From Gemmatimonas sp. (GTDB lineage Bacteria > Gemmatimonadota > Gemmatimonadetes > Gemmatimonadales > Gemmatimonadaceae): a DNA stretch of 37,777 nt. A model generated the notes under the pieces. That model saw only the letters and a program-made list of their open reading frames with translations. It did no database searches and was not told the DNA's origin. Shown piece by piece: positions 7,945 through 16,206 of this stretch; positions within the stretch are counted from its first letter, which is position 1; the number at the start of each line of letters is the position of its first letter. The DNA lies in contig JAJKIR010000065.1 in assembly GCA_021154325.1 (NCBI GenBank), positions 1 through 37,777 of the forward strand. Direction: 5' to 3'. A program made the position numbers and the translations under genes.

Positions 7945-10878
7945 CTACTCGACTCCTTTCTTCACCTGCGGAACGCCGTCGCTCATCCACTTCGGCTCCG
8001 GTTTGTCCATCAGGTAGTGGTCGAAGAACTGCTTCATGCGCACCTGGAAATCCTTCTGATTCTCCGTGCGCGCGAGGTGATGCGGCTCGCCCGGATACGA
8101 CAGGAGGATCACCTGCTTTCCCCAGCGCCGTGCGGCGCCGTAGAGCTCGAGCCCCTGGTGCCAATCGACCGCGTTGTCGGCGGTGCCATGAAGAATCATG
8201 AACGGCGTGCTGATGTCGCGCACGTGGAAGATCGGCGATTGATCCTCGTACAGATCCTTCGCTGTCCATGGGGTGACGCCTTCTCCCATGCGAACCTGGC
8301 CGACTTCCATGATGCCCTGCTGAAGGGTGCCGGTGCCCGGATAGGTCTCGTCGTAGAAGCTGATGAGGTCCGTCGGCGGCGCGCCCGTGACGACGGCCGC
8401 GAACATCTTCGACCGCGTGAGAATGTACGAGCTTTGATATCCACCCCAGCTGTGACCCTGAAGACCGATGTGCTTCGGATCAGCATATCCTAATTCGATC
8501 ACCTTCTTCACCGCGCTCTCGACGCAATCCACCGCGGAGCTGCCCGGCTTTCCAATCTCGTAAACGACGTCCGGCTGGAGCACGAGATAGCCGTTTGATG
8601 CGTACGTCGAGATGTGCGGACGATCGTCGTACACGGGCATCGAGAACGTGTGATGCGTGTTCGACATGATCTCGTAGAAATAGACGAGCATTGGGTACTT
8701 CTTGCCGGGTTGGTAGCCCGCGGGCAGTGTCAGTGTCCCCTGCAGCTTCTGCCCCTTGCTGTTGCTGTACTCGATCAGGACCTTGCTCCCCCAGGCGTAC
8801 TCGTGGAGCTGCGGGTTGGAGTCGGTGACCTTGCGCGGCGCGGCGAACGCCGTCGTCGACACCCAGTAGTCCGGGAATTCGTTGAAGGTCTGCTCCGTGA
8901 AGATGACGCGGTCCGCCTTCTCTGCCTTCTGCGCCTGTCCGATCTGCTTGTCGGCCCAGACGAGCGGCGCGGGTGCCTTGCCTAACGACGCCGTCCAGTA
9001 GCCGCTCTTCTTGGTCCATTCGCCATACGCGGACAGGAGGACGGGCTTGCTGAGGTCGAGCCCCTCGTCGTCATCGCCACCGAGGCCGGCGCCGAAGATG
9101 CCGCCGCCCCCGCCACCACGTCCGCCACGTCCGCCGCGGCGATCGAGCCTGACGACGCGGAACTGGATCCGCTGGGCGAGGCCGGCACCGCGCGTCAGGT
9201 CGATCGCGCTGCCGCCGTCGAGCGGTACTGCCCAGACGTCGTACTTGTGGTTCAGCAGGACGTACTTGCCGTCCTTGCTCCAGCCGGCAACGCCGTACGT
9301 CGGCAGCTCGTACGGGTGATCGTCATCGACGTCGACGAAGCTCAGCTTCTCACCATCGTCGAGATCGATGGTCTTCATCGTCTCGAGATTCGTCGCCTTG
9401 ACGTGCTTGTCCTTGAGGTAGAGGAACCAGCGGCTGTCAGGTGAGGTGCCCATCGTCCGGACGATTTTCTTCTCGATCAGTGTTCGCTCACCGGTGCCGG
9501 TGTTGATCCGATAGTAGTCGGCATGGCTGCCGCCCCACGCGACCTCTCCTCGATAGGCGGCGTCGTCCCGTCCGATCGCCCACTGTCCGTTCGCCGTCGG
9601 CGTCACTTGCGGCATGTCGTCGGTGCCGAGCTTTACGAACCGCTTCGTGCCGAGGAGCACCGCGGCCGGTGTCGTCGTACGGCGCAACTGCTGGATGCGC
9701 ACCATCTGCACCGACTGCGGGTCGGGATCCTTCCAGTGCCAGACGTCGACGTTCGCCTGGGGATCGTCGCTCTTGGCCGGCTCATCCTCCTGATCCTTGA
9801 TGCCGACAAAGACGCGCGAGCCGTCCTTGCTGAAACGCGGCGATGAGAATTCGCTCAACACCATGCCCTTCGGGAAGGCGGCATCCTTCGCCGGCTCGTA
9901 CTCGACCTTCACGGACTTCGGCGTGCCGAGCTGCGACCAGGCGAGCAGCACGTTGTCGCGCTGGGCTTTTCCGGTGGGCTTCGTCCCTCTCAGGGCAGCG
10001 AGGCTCGCACCGTCGCTGCTCCACTGGAGCTGATCGTAGGTCTGCATGGCGCCATCGAGCGTGCGCGTCTCGCCCGTCGCGAGGTCGACGAGATAGACGC
10101 CATTGCCGAGGTGATCGGCCGCGTCAACGGTGTAAGCGAACAGACGGCCGCTGTCGTCGAAGTCGTACTGATTCACGTTCCCGATGTTGCGGCTCGCGCT
10201 GGCCGTGAGGTCGCGCAGCAGAAGATCGGCGCCCTCGTGGGTGGTGTCGGCGGCCGCCTTGTTCGTGCGTACGGCGAGCCAGTGCCCGCCTTTCGCGAAC
10301 TTGAAGCTCGCCGCGTTAGGCACGTCCAGCTTCGCGCCCGTCTCGAGGTCGAGGAGCTCGAACCGCCGCGGGGGCGTGGGGGCGGTCGCTGCCGCACCGC
10401 GTCCGGCGCCACCGGGGCGGCCGCCACGACCATTCCGGCGCTGAGCCGCCGGCGGATTCACGTAATAGCCGACGAAGCGCGAGTCGTCGGAGAAGGCAGG
10501 CCCATTCGCGCCGCCGCCACCGAAGCCACCGCCGCCTTCGCCACGGCCAGCGGTCGGAGCGGTCCCGGCGTTGACGGTGTACACCTTCTCGCCGTCGAGC
10601 TGCTTCACGAGAAGCGTGGCGTCGCCGTCGTTGGGCTGCAGGGTGTAGGTCATCCACTTGCCGTCCGGCGAGATCGCCGTGGCTGTGATGCGATTCCAAC
10701 GCCCGTAATCGGGGAGGTTGAGGACCTTGAGGGCGCCTGGATCCTTCTTCTCGGCGGCGCCTTGCTGCGCTGGGGTGCCGGTATTCGCCTGAGCAAGGGC
10801 GAGGGCGGGAGCCGTGACGAGAGCGAGCGCGAGAATAGATCGCCGCAGCGCGACGAGCGACGTGGGTTGGCGATGCAT
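7945..10878 (-). CDS. Exported S9-family prolyl oligopeptidase-like serine peptidase
   Basis: 977 residues from ATG 10878, preceded by GGAGAAC; a longer frame to 10929 has no better start. A signal peptide (RRSILALALVTAPALALAQA) predicts export. A beta-propeller of about 700 residues precedes the alpha/beta-hydrolase domain. The catalytic serine is S810 in GHSWGGY. The aspartate lies in GTADNAVDWHQG and the histidine in GEPHHLARTENQ, the usual order for S9 enzymes, which cleave oligopeptides, often after proline. Two glycine/arginine-rich low-complexity patches interrupt the propeller (RGGRGGGGGGIFGAG and GRGEGGGGFGGGG), unusual for the family. It is the first gene of a two-gene unit with the DUF4412 protein. 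A peptide-scavenging role in the periplasm is likely but inferred. Confidence 0.92.
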   Translation of the reverse strand: MHRQPTSLVALRRSILALALVTAPALALAQANTGTPAQQGAAEKKDPGALKVLNLPDYGRWNRITATAISPDGKWMTYTLQPNDGDATLLVKQLDGEKVYTVNAGTAPTAGRGEGGGGFGGGGANGPAFSDDSRFVGYYVNPPAAQRRNGRGGRPGGAGRGAAATAPTPPRRFELLDLETGAKLDVPNAASFKFAKGGHWLAVRTNKAAADTTHEGADLLLRDLTASASRNIGNVNQYDFDDSGRLFAYTVDAADHLGNGVYLVDLATGETRTLDGAMQTYDQLQWSSDGASLAALRGTKPTGKAQRDNVLLAWSQLGTPKSVKVEYEPAKDAAFPKGMVLSEFSSPRFSKDGSRVFVGIKDQEDEPAKSDDPQANVDVWHWKDPDPQSVQMVRIQQLRRTTTPAAVLLGTKRFVKLGTDDMPQVTPTANGQWAIGRDDAAYRGEVAWGGSHADYYRINTGTGERTLIEKKIVRTMGTSPDSRWFLYLKDKHVKATNLETMKTIDLDDGEKLSFVDVDDDHPYELPTYGVAGWSKDGKYVLLNHKYDVWAVPLDGGSAIDLTRGAGLAQRIQFRVVRLDRRGGRGGRGGGGGGIFGAGLGGDDDEGLDLSKPVLLSAYGEWTKKSGYWTASLGKAPAPLVWADKQIGQAQKAEKADRVIFTEQTFNEFPDYWVSTTAFAAPRKVTDSNPQLHEYAWGSKVLIEYSNSKGQKLQGTLTLPAGYQPGKKYPMLVYFYEIMSNTHHTFSMPVYDDRPHISTYASNGYLVLQPDVVYEIGKPGSSAVDCVESAVKKVIELGYADPKHIGLQGHSWGGYQSSYILTRSKMFAAVVTGAPPTDLISFYDETYPGTGTLQQGIMEVGQVRMGEGVTPWTAKDLYEDQSPIFHVRDISTPFMILHGTADNAVDWHQGLELYGAARRWGKQVILLSYPGEPHHLARTENQKDFQVRMKQFFDHYLMDKPEPKWMSDGVPQVKKGVE

Positions 10879-10947
10879 CGTGTTCTCCGGAGGCGGGGGT
10901 GGGACGCTCTCTATACGCGGAGTGGGCACGGGACGCTGTCGTCGGAG

Positions 10948-11070
10948 CTATCTGTTATCAGTCCATAGTTATCAGGTACTAAGGAACGAAGCGTTGATGG
11001 GGGTCTCACCCTATCAACGCTTCGTTCCGAACTCCCTGATAACTATGGACTGATAGCTATGGACTGCACT
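10948..11070. repeat. Heptad-armed perfect inverted repeat (empty form)
   Basis: The left arm has four in-phase 7-mers at 10948-10975 (CTATCTG, TTATCAG, TCCATAG, TTATCAG). The right arm has five at 11036-11070 (CTGATAA, CTATGGA, CTGATAG, CTATGGA, CTGCACT). Between them a 16-bp perfect stem (10984-10999 with 11013-11028, GGAACGAAGCGTTGAT and its complement) closes on a short loop containing GGTCTCA. It is the same element as 5423-5695 but without the inserted palindrome. It lies between the stop codon of the small membrane protein (11070-11072, touching the last heptad) and the start region of the S9 peptidase. It may act as a terminator. Confidence 0.88.
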
Positions 11071-11276
11071 TAAGCCGTTTTCGGCTTCCACCACGCCGCA
11101 TCCAGAATCGACCAGAGATGCACGAGCCAGCCGAGCAGGAAGAACCAGAGCACGGCCGCCAGACAGAACTGAAAGATCGCCATCAGGAGGCGCCCCTGGA
11201 GCAACTGCCCGAGCCCGGGAACGAAGAAGCTGCACAGCGCGGCAATGACGTTTCCGGTAGAGCCTCGACCCGACAT
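11070..11276 (-). CDS. Small TM2-like membrane protein
   Basis: 68 residues. ATG at 11276 is preceded by GGAGGAATC, a strong ribosome binding site; the longer frame upstream lacks support. The sequence begins MSGRGSTGNVIAALCSFFVPGLGQLLQG and continues with two hydrophobic helices, around residues 12-25 and 33-55, ending in WWKPKTA. The PGLGQLLQGR turn between helices is typical of TM2-like small membrane proteins. No function is known for this group. It is the last gene of the long minus-strand run that includes the Clp-N genes, 46 bp after the AMIN-like gene, and its stop codon runs into a heptad tract. Confidence 0.75.
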   Translation of the reverse strand: MSGRGSTGNVIAALCSFFVPGLGQLLQGRLLMAIFQFCLAAVLWFFLLGWLVHLWSILDAAWWKPKTA

Positions 11277-11322
11277 GATTCCTCCGTGTGAGGGCGCCCT
11301 CGCCTCGGCGCGCCGACGAGCA

Positions 11323-12024
11323 CTACGGTGCTGCCTGGTAATCGGATTCGTCGTTAGGCGCGGGCGTCGAGTACGCGCGCCGCGCCCTCCCGTCCGTGAA
11401 CACGTCGATGACGAGACGCGTCGGGGCCGCCAGCGTGAACGCGCGATACGGAAGCTGCTCGCGCAATCCCAGCACCCACTGCACGACACCCTCGAAGTCG
11501 CAGGTCTGGGTGAGCTGGTGGAGTGGTCCGAGCGCTGGCCGGCGGTCGGGCGGCGAAGCCGTAGCCACTTGATCCGAACCGCGTGCCGCGTGGGCCTGCG
11601 CGGGGCTCAGGCGAACCGTGAGATAAGCCTTCCCCGCGACGTCGACTCGCTTGCCGGAGCCACAGGATGTGGGCGGTTGGTTCGCGTATGCGATCGTGTA
11701 GCCGGGCAGCCGCGACTCCGCGAACTGGAAGACGACCCGCACGATGCTGTCTCCGTGCAACGAGGTGCGAACCTCACTCAGTGTCGCCGGCATGCCGGCA
11801 GCTTCAGACGGCTGGCGAGTCGTTGGCTCGACGGTTCCGATGACGCTGTCGTCTACAGTGTCCGGCTGCGGCGCGGCGGCTACGCTTCCGGGCGGCGGTA
11901 CCGCCGCGGACCCCTTTGCACTATCCGAGCGTGCGGAAGACGAGTCGCCCCGGCCACAACAGACGAACGCCAGGGCCGTCGCGAGCACCACGACGCGACT
12001 GCCTGACGAGTAGGATCGTCTCAC
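11323..12024 (-). CDS. AMIN-like domain lipoprotein
   Basis: 233 residues from GTG 12024, which overlaps the stop codon of the upstream HExxH gene (GTGA). The longer frame to 12069 lies inside that gene. VVVLATALAFVCC is a lipoprotein-type signal with cysteine at the end, predicting a periplasmic lipid-anchored protein. A Ser/Pro-rich linker leads to an AMIN-like domain: SEVRTSLHGDSIVRVVFQF, GYTIAYANQP, CDFEGVVQWVLGL and PTRLVIDV. The domain is a beta-sandwich usually found near cell-wall amidases and in secretion or peptidoglycan-binding contexts. Two cysteines (TSCGSG, QTCDF) may pair. Here it sits in an operon with no amidase, so its ligand is unknown. Domain call is fairly secure. Confidence 0.8.
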   Translation of the reverse strand: MRRSYSSGSRVVVLATALAFVCCGRGDSSSARSDSAKGSAAVPPPGSVAAAPQPDTVDDSVIGTVEPTTRQPSEAAGMPATLSEVRTSLHGDSIVRVVFQFAESRLPGYTIAYANQPPTSCGSGKRVDVAGKAYLTVRLSPAQAHAARGSDQVATASPPDRRPALGPLHQLTQTCDFEGVVQWVLGLREQLPYRAFTLAAPTRLVIDVFTDGRARRAYSTPAPNDESDYQAAP

Positions 12025-12650
12025 TTTCTCGGACGCGCGGCACGGCCTGCGATGGCGCGCTTCATCCAATCCGGCGCCTGGAGCGCGGCGAGATCCGCTG
12101 TCGCGACGCGTTGGCCGGCGATCTCCCAGTCGATGGCCGGCGCGACCTCGTCATCCGCGCTCGCAAGGCTCGCGAGCGCGCGCTCGACCACCGGTGCTCC
12201 GTCAGGGGCGACCATCCCGAACTCCACCTCGGCGCGCCGACAGAACCGCTCGTGCTTCGCCGCGCTCGTCGTCTCGTACTTCACACAGGCGTTGTCGAGT
12301 CGCGCGTGCATCGCCTCGTGGAGAATCGTCGCTGCGACCTGGGTCGGCGTGAAATCCGGATTGACGACGAATGTGAGCTCGACGAGACAGACGCGCGTGT
12401 CGGGAAAGTAGGCTCCGCGGCAGGGGAATCGCCGCACCTGAATGCGCGCGAAGTCCCGCGGCAGCCGCCGAAAGTGCCAGGGCTGGTAGCGCTCGATAAG
12501 GCCGAGTGCGGCATCGAGCCGGGCGAAGACGTGCTCGCTGTCGATGTCGGGACGCGTGTTGATGAGCGTCACTGGCAGACCGCGGACGAGGCGGTCATCC
12601 GGCAGCTCGGCGCCGGCGCGGCGCAGGAAAGTTTTCAATACGTTAAACAC
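12021..12650 (-). CDS. Putative HExxH metal-binding protein
   Basis: 209 residues from GTG 12650, with GAGGAA nine bases upstream and a short overlap with the Clp-N gene whose stop is at 12643-12645. A longer frame reaching 12929 only repeats the overlapping gene in another frame. The core is ATILHEAMHARLDN: an HExxH zinc-binding motif followed closely by acidic and asparagine residues. Around it are VNPDFTPTQVA and KHERFCRRAEVEFG. The protein has no signal peptide, so it is probably cytoplasmic. HExxH suggests a zinc metallopeptidase or SprT-like fold, but I cannot place it in a known family. Its position directly after two orphan Clp N-domain proteins suggests a link to protein turnover (inference). 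Confidence 0.75.
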   Translation of the reverse strand: MFNVLKTFLRRAGAELPDDRLVRGLPVTLINTRPDIDSEHVFARLDAALGLIERYQPWHFRRLPRDFARIQVRRFPCRGAYFPDTRVCLVELTFVVNPDFTPTQVAATILHEAMHARLDNACVKYETTSAAKHERFCRRAEVEFGMVAPDGAPVVERALASLASADDEVAPAIDWEIAGQRVATADLAALQAPDWMKRAIAGRAARPRK

Positions 12651-13257
12651 CTTCCGGTTCCTCGAGGAACGCCATCGCGTCCCGCGCTGTCGTGAAGTGC
12701 TTGGAGACGACCGCACCATTGTCGTACTCCAGCACCACACGGATGAAGGCCGGCTGTTCGCCAGCGGGTACTTCGTTCGATCGATGGCGATCGTCCTCCG
12801 AAGTCGTTCCAGAAATCGCGACAATCTGCGCACGCGCCCTGGCGAGATCGACCCCTGCCTCCGACAACTGCTGTGCGGCGATGCCCTTCCCCTCAGCCAG
12901 CATGCCGAGGAGCAAGTGCTCGGTACCAATCAGGCGGTGATTCAGGGCGCGCGCCTCTTCCCTGGCTAACTCGAGCACCTTCTTGGTGCGCGAACTCAGA
13001 GGAAGCAGTGCCCCGGAGCTCGCATCATTTCTCCCACTACCGCGTTGCACGATCGTCAGCACGCGATTCGCCACAGCATCCAAATCCACGCCCAGCTTGC
13101 GGAGCGCTGTTGCGCCCGTCCCCTGTCGCGAGGCCAGAAGGGCGAGGAGCAGATGCTCGGTTCCGATGTACTCATGATTCAGAGCCTGGGCCTCGCCCAC
13201 TGCGTCCCAGAGCGTTGCTTCCATCCTTTTTGTGAAGTCGTAACCGTGTATCCGCAT
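12643..13257 (-). CDS. Stand-alone Clp N-domain protein, copy 2
   Basis: 204 residues, starting MRIHGYDFTKRMEATLWDA. Two Clp_N repeats follow one another: residues about 1-75 (EYIGTEHLLLALLAS) and 80-150 (RLIGTEHLLLGMLAEGKGIAAQQL). These are the peptide- and adaptor-binding domains of ClpA/ClpC, but the protein has no Walker motifs, so it is no unfoldase itself. A short C-terminal module (VLEYDNGAVVSKHF, then FLEEPEGV) is shared with its neighbour. The gene lies 9 bp after copy 1 and overlaps the HExxH gene. A role as adaptor, substrate receptor or decoy for a ClpCP machine encoded elsewhere is inferred. The two copies are tandem paralogs. Confidence 0.9.
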   Translation of the reverse strand: MRIHGYDFTKRMEATLWDAVGEAQALNHEYIGTEHLLLALLASRQGTGATALRKLGVDLDAVANRVLTIVQRGSGRNDASSGALLPLSSRTKKVLELAREEARALNHRLIGTEHLLLGMLAEGKGIAAQQLSEAGVDLARARAQIVAISGTTSEDDRHRSNEVPAGEQPAFIRVVLEYDNGAVVSKHFTTARDAMAFLEEPEGV

Positions 13258-13266
13258 ATGAGCACG

Positions 13267-13884
13267 TCATAGCCCTTCGAGGAACTGAACAGAGTCGCGC
13301 CGGTTCGTGAATGACCGTCGTACAACGGCGCCATTGCTGTACCGGACCGCGACTTCGATGCCGGTGGGCAGCTCACCCGATGGGGGCGCCACCGCTTCGC
13401 GGACTCCCCCTCGAATCGTGGGAGGAGGCGTGACTCTCAGCGCCCCTTGTCCGATGATCGCCAACACCTGCTGTCGCACATCGTCGAGCTGCACACCCAA
13501 CTCGTTCAGCACCTGCGCGGCAACACCTTGTCCTTCGGCGAGCAGGCCGAGCAGGAGATGCTCCGTGCCCACGTAAGAGTGGTTCATGGCGCGCGCCTCG
13601 CTCATCGACAGCTCGAGCACCTTCTTCGATCGCGACGTATACGGAAGATCCGCACCCCGAGTGGGATCGATTTGACCAGCTTTCGCTTTACGCTTGACCA
13701 GCTCTGCCGCCGCTTCGAGGTCGACGTTAATGTACTGAAGCGCGGCGGGGCCTACCCCGCCACTCTCGAGCAAGCCGAGGAGAATGTGCTCCGTGCCAAC
13801 GAAGTCGTGGCCTAACGCGACGGTGTGTTCTCGTGCTCTGGCGAGCGTTTGGCGCACTCGTTCGGTGAAGTTGTAGCCGTTCAT
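13267..13884 (-). CDS. Stand-alone Clp N-domain protein, copy 1
   Basis: 205 residues from ATG 13884, preceded by AAGGAGGAAG, one of the best ribosome binding sites in the window; an open frame to 14250 lies inside the DinB-like gene. Two Clp_N repeats: MNGYNFTERVRQTLARA to about residue 75 (FVGTEHILLGLLESGG), then YVGTEHLLLGLLAEGQGVA. The C-terminal module reads VAVRYSNGAVVRRSF then FLEGL, matching copy 2 in YxNGAVV and the FLE ending. There is no AAA+ ATPase domain. The conserved C-terminal module suggests the pair works together, perhaps as a heteromer, on a partner that is not in this window. Confidence 0.9.
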   Translation of the reverse strand: MNGYNFTERVRQTLARAREHTVALGHDFVGTEHILLGLLESGGVGPAALQYINVDLEAAAELVKRKAKAGQIDPTRGADLPYTSRSKKVLELSMSEARAMNHSYVGTEHLLLGLLAEGQGVAAQVLNELGVQLDDVRQQVLAIIGQGALRVTPPPTIRGGVREAVAPPSGELPTGIEVAVRYSNGAVVRRSFTNRRDSVQFLEGL

Positions 13885-13910
13885 GGAACTTCCTCCTTCG
13901 GCCTCATTTT

Positions 13911-14426
13911 TCACTCGCGCCAGATCGGGCGAGCCGCGCCCCCTGCGTCCTCGTAGAACTTGATCGCCCCGGGCACCTGCGCCTTGGCCACGAGAATGAT
14001 CTGCCCCAGGTGCAGCGCGAAGTGCTGAACCACCTGGTAGATCGCCTCGAGCACCGTGACCTCCCGAGCCTGGATCCGCTTGCGATCGCTCAGCTGTTCG
14101 GGACGGAGTCGAACGAGCACGGTATCGGCCTCGTCGAGCGTCTGCTCGAGTCGCGCGAGCAGCTCGTCGGCTGACGCGTTCTCGCGGGCGGCGAACTCGC
14201 CCGCGCGATTGCGCACGTCGGGCGCGCCACCGACGCCGCCGACGATCCACTGGCGCACGTTCCCCTCGAGATGCATCAGCAGATTGCCGACGCTGTTCGC
14301 CTGATCGTTAGGCCGCCACCAGAGCAGCTCCGGCGGCAGCGCGCGGATCGTCTTCCGCAGCTTGATCCGGTATTCCTCGTTCAGGTAACCGCGAGACCAT
14401 GAGATGAAGTTCGCGCCAGCGTCCAT
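13911..14426 (-). CDS. DinB-like (DUF1572-type) protein
   Basis: 171 residues, beginning MDAGANFISWSRGYLNEEY. The sequence matches the four-helix DinB/YfiT-like fold with its metal-binding histidines: LLMHLEGNVRQW and later QVVQHFALHLGQI. Members are small cytoplasmic proteins of unknown activity, some acting as metal-dependent thiol transferases or in DNA-damage responses. There is no signal peptide. It sits 26 bp upstream of the first Clp-N gene and 15 bp downstream of the next gene up, so it is likely in the same transcript. A functional link to the Clp-N proteins is not shown. Confidence 0.82.
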   Translation of the reverse strand: MDAGANFISWSRGYLNEEYRIKLRKTIRALPPELLWWRPNDQANSVGNLLMHLEGNVRQWIVGGVGGAPDVRNRAGEFAARENASADELLARLEQTLDEADTVLVRLRPEQLSDRKRIQAREVTVLEAIYQVVQHFALHLGQIILVAKAQVPGAIKFYEDAGGAARPIWRE

Positions 14427-14441
14427 GAGTCCTCTGAGTTG

Positions 14442-14930
14442 TCAGGCAGATCCGTTGCTTCGCTCCGTATGGCCGTCCCCCATCCGCTCCGCTCCCTCGG
14501 CATCGCGCAGCGCGGCGTCGGCCAGCTCGAGGTTGACGTGCGACACCAGCTCGCGTGCGAAACCCCAGTCGCGTCTCGTTATGCGGAGCAGCACGCGGCC
14601 GCCGGAGGCGGTCGGCACGAGCTCCAGCGGGCCGAGCCCCGTCGTTCGCAACTCGATGTACGGCTTCCACCAGCGACCGCGCAGCTCGATCTTCGCGATG
14701 CGCGACGCAGGAAGCACCAGCCGCTGCGCCGGCACCGACTGCCGCAGGTTGCGCATATTGCCGCCCTGAATCTCCGTGATCTCCACGCTCCCTGACCACT
14801 CCAGCGTGAGCCGATCACCTTCCATCCTCGCGATCCCGCGCACCTGGAACTCCTTCGCCTGGACGCGCCCGCGCTCGATGCTCGTCTCCTTTGGCTGAGC
14901 GAGGGAGAATGGCACGGCGAGAATCGGCAT
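14442..14930 (-). CDS. Conserved hypothetical beta-rich protein
   Basis: 162 residues from ATG 14930, which shares one base with the upstream stop codon (TGATG). An N-terminal hydrophobic stretch MPILAVPFSLAQP could be a short export signal, but it is marginal. The body is beta-rich: FQVRGIARMEGDRLTLEW, VLPASRIAKIELRG, RWWKPYIELRTTG and VLLRITRRDWGFARELV. This resembles a pleckstrin-homology-like or bacterial membrane-associated fold, but I do not recognise a named family. It is co-transcribed with the membrane protein just upstream. A CGTTATGC word at 14577 supplies an ATA isoleucine codon. No function is assigned. Confidence 0.65.
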   Translation of the reverse strand: MPILAVPFSLAQPKETSIERGRVQAKEFQVRGIARMEGDRLTLEWSGSVEITEIQGGNMRNLRQSVPAQRLVLPASRIAKIELRGRWWKPYIELRTTGLGPLELVPTASGGRVLLRITRRDWGFARELVSHVNLELADAALRDAEGAERMGDGHTERSNGSA

Positions 14931-15205
14931 CAGTCCACGCGCGCGCGAGTGCGGCGGTGACTCGCCGGCGATACATCGATCGCCAGTGCGACCACCAACC
15001 CGATCACTGGCCACAGCGTCCATTGCCCGCCGAACCAGTGCACGACCGCCGTATACCAGAGCAGCGTCGTTGGTAGAAAGATGAACCCGAGCACCGGGTA
15101 CAGGAGCGACGGGAAGAGCCCGTTGAACCAGGTCGTGAGAAAGTACAGACAGACGATCACGAGCCGCGGCGCAGCGAGCGCGAACAGAACGAGGAGGCAG
15201 GGCAT
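14930..15205 (-). CDS. Small membrane protein of unknown function
   Basis: 91 residues with three predicted hydrophobic helices: MPCLLVLFALAAPRLVIVCL, then LLYPVLGFIFLPTTLLWYTAVV, then LWPVIGLVVALAIDV. It has a short basic C-terminal tail (HRRTRARVD). The start at 15205 gives a continuous hydrophobic first helix. It is the first gene of the eight-gene minus-strand run ending at 11070 and overlaps the next gene by one base. The protein is similar in size and helix pattern to accessory subunits of many membrane complexes, but I cannot name a family. The opposite strand upstream holds the MBL-fold gene, so the 134 bp between them must contain both promoters. Confidence 0.65.
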   Translation of the reverse strand: MPCLLVLFALAAPRLVIVCLYFLTTWFNGLFPSLLYPVLGFIFLPTTLLWYTAVVHWFGGQWTLWPVIGLVVALAIDVSPASHRRTRARVD

Positions 15206-15339
15206 GGGCTGGTGATTGTGGGTGAATGGCCGAACGCTGGGTGGATGCCCCTCTATCTCGGAATTCTGGGTACTTCGACTCCGGGCGGGAAGTGGCCGCT
15301 CGCTTGCGCGGGGCGCGAGACATCTGCTTCTTCGGGGAC

Positions 15340-16206
15340 ATGACCACCGTACGTGTCCTTGCCGCGCTCGTTGCGGCGACGTCTCTGGCTCAGTTCGACT
15401 GCGTCCCGCGGACCAACCGGCCGCAGGCCGGAGTCTATCAGGTCAGCGCAGTGCGATTCGCGACCGAGCCGAGCTATCCAACTCGTTTCCTCGTCGCTGG
15501 CGCGGACTCGACGCGCCGCTCTCCGCTCGCGTTTACGATCTGGCTCATTCAGGGCAGCGACCGTGTCGTTCTCATGGACGCCGGCTTCTATCGTCAGAAG
15601 TTCATCGATCGCTGGAAGCCGGAGAATTACGGCCGACCGAGCGAGGTCCTCGCGGCAAACGGTGTCATGCCGGAGAGCGTCACCGACATCGTGATCTCCC
15701 ACATCCACTGGGATCACCTCGACGGCGCCGATCTCTTTCCCCTTGCTCGCATCTGGCTCCAGCGGGCCGAGTACGAGCACTACACGAACGACAGCGGCGC
15801 CGTGCTCGATCGTGCAATCGATCCCGACGACGCGAAGATGCTCGCTTCGCTTCGCGCCGCCGGGCGCGTGAGACTCGTCGACGGCGACTCGGTGACGATC
15901 ATGCCAGGAATCACAGTCTTCACCGGCGGCAAGCACACCTTCGCCTCGCAGTATGCGACGGTGCAGTCACGTCTCGCCGACGGCCGCATCGGGACGATCG
16001 TGCTCGCCAGCGACAACGCTTACCTCTACGAGAACCTCGAGCAGCATCGGCCGATCACCCAGTCGCTCGACACGCTCTCGAATCTGCGAGCGCAGGAGCG
16101 CATGCGGCGGCTCGCGTCGAATACGCGTCTCATCGTACCGGGCCACGACGTCGAGGTCTTCGTACGCTTTCCCAAGCCAGGGAACGGCGTCGCGCGCATC
16201 GAATGA
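15340..16206 (+). CDS. Exported metallo-beta-lactamase-fold hydrolase, AHL-lactonase-like
   Basis: 288 residues if started at ATG 15340, which gives a signal peptide (MTTVRVLAALVAATSLA). A frame reaching 15226 lacks one, and no clear ribosome binding site marks either. The metal motif HIHWDHLDG gives H121, H123, D125, H126. Further ligands are likely in GKHTFASQY, VLASDNAYLY and VPGHDVEVF. The order HxHxDH, H, D, H is that of di-metal MBL-fold hydrolases such as N-acyl homoserine lactonases. Export is unusual for AiiA-type lactonases, so substrate assignment is only suggestive; a periplasmic lactonase or other hydrolase is possible. It overlaps the arginase gene by four bases and is divergent from the 15205 gene. 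Confidence 0.8.
   Translation: MTTVRVLAALVAATSLAQFDCVPRTNRPQAGVYQVSAVRFATEPSYPTRFLVAGADSTRRSPLAFTIWLIQGSDRVVLMDAGFYRQKFIDRWKPENYGRPSEVLAANGVMPESVTDIVISHIHWDHLDGADLFPLARIWLQRAEYEHYTNDSGAVLDRAIDPDDAKMLASLRAAGRVRLVDGDSVTIMPGITVFTGGKHTFASQYATVQSRLADGRIGTIVLASDNAYLYENLEQHRPITQSLDTLSNLRAQERMRRLASNTRLIVPGHDVEVFVRFPKPGNGVARIE

Noticed and set aside
12021..12929. Full-length 302-residue version of the HExxH protein
   Set aside because: The upstream 93 residues are the Clp-N gene read in another frame; GTG 12650 has a ribosome binding site.
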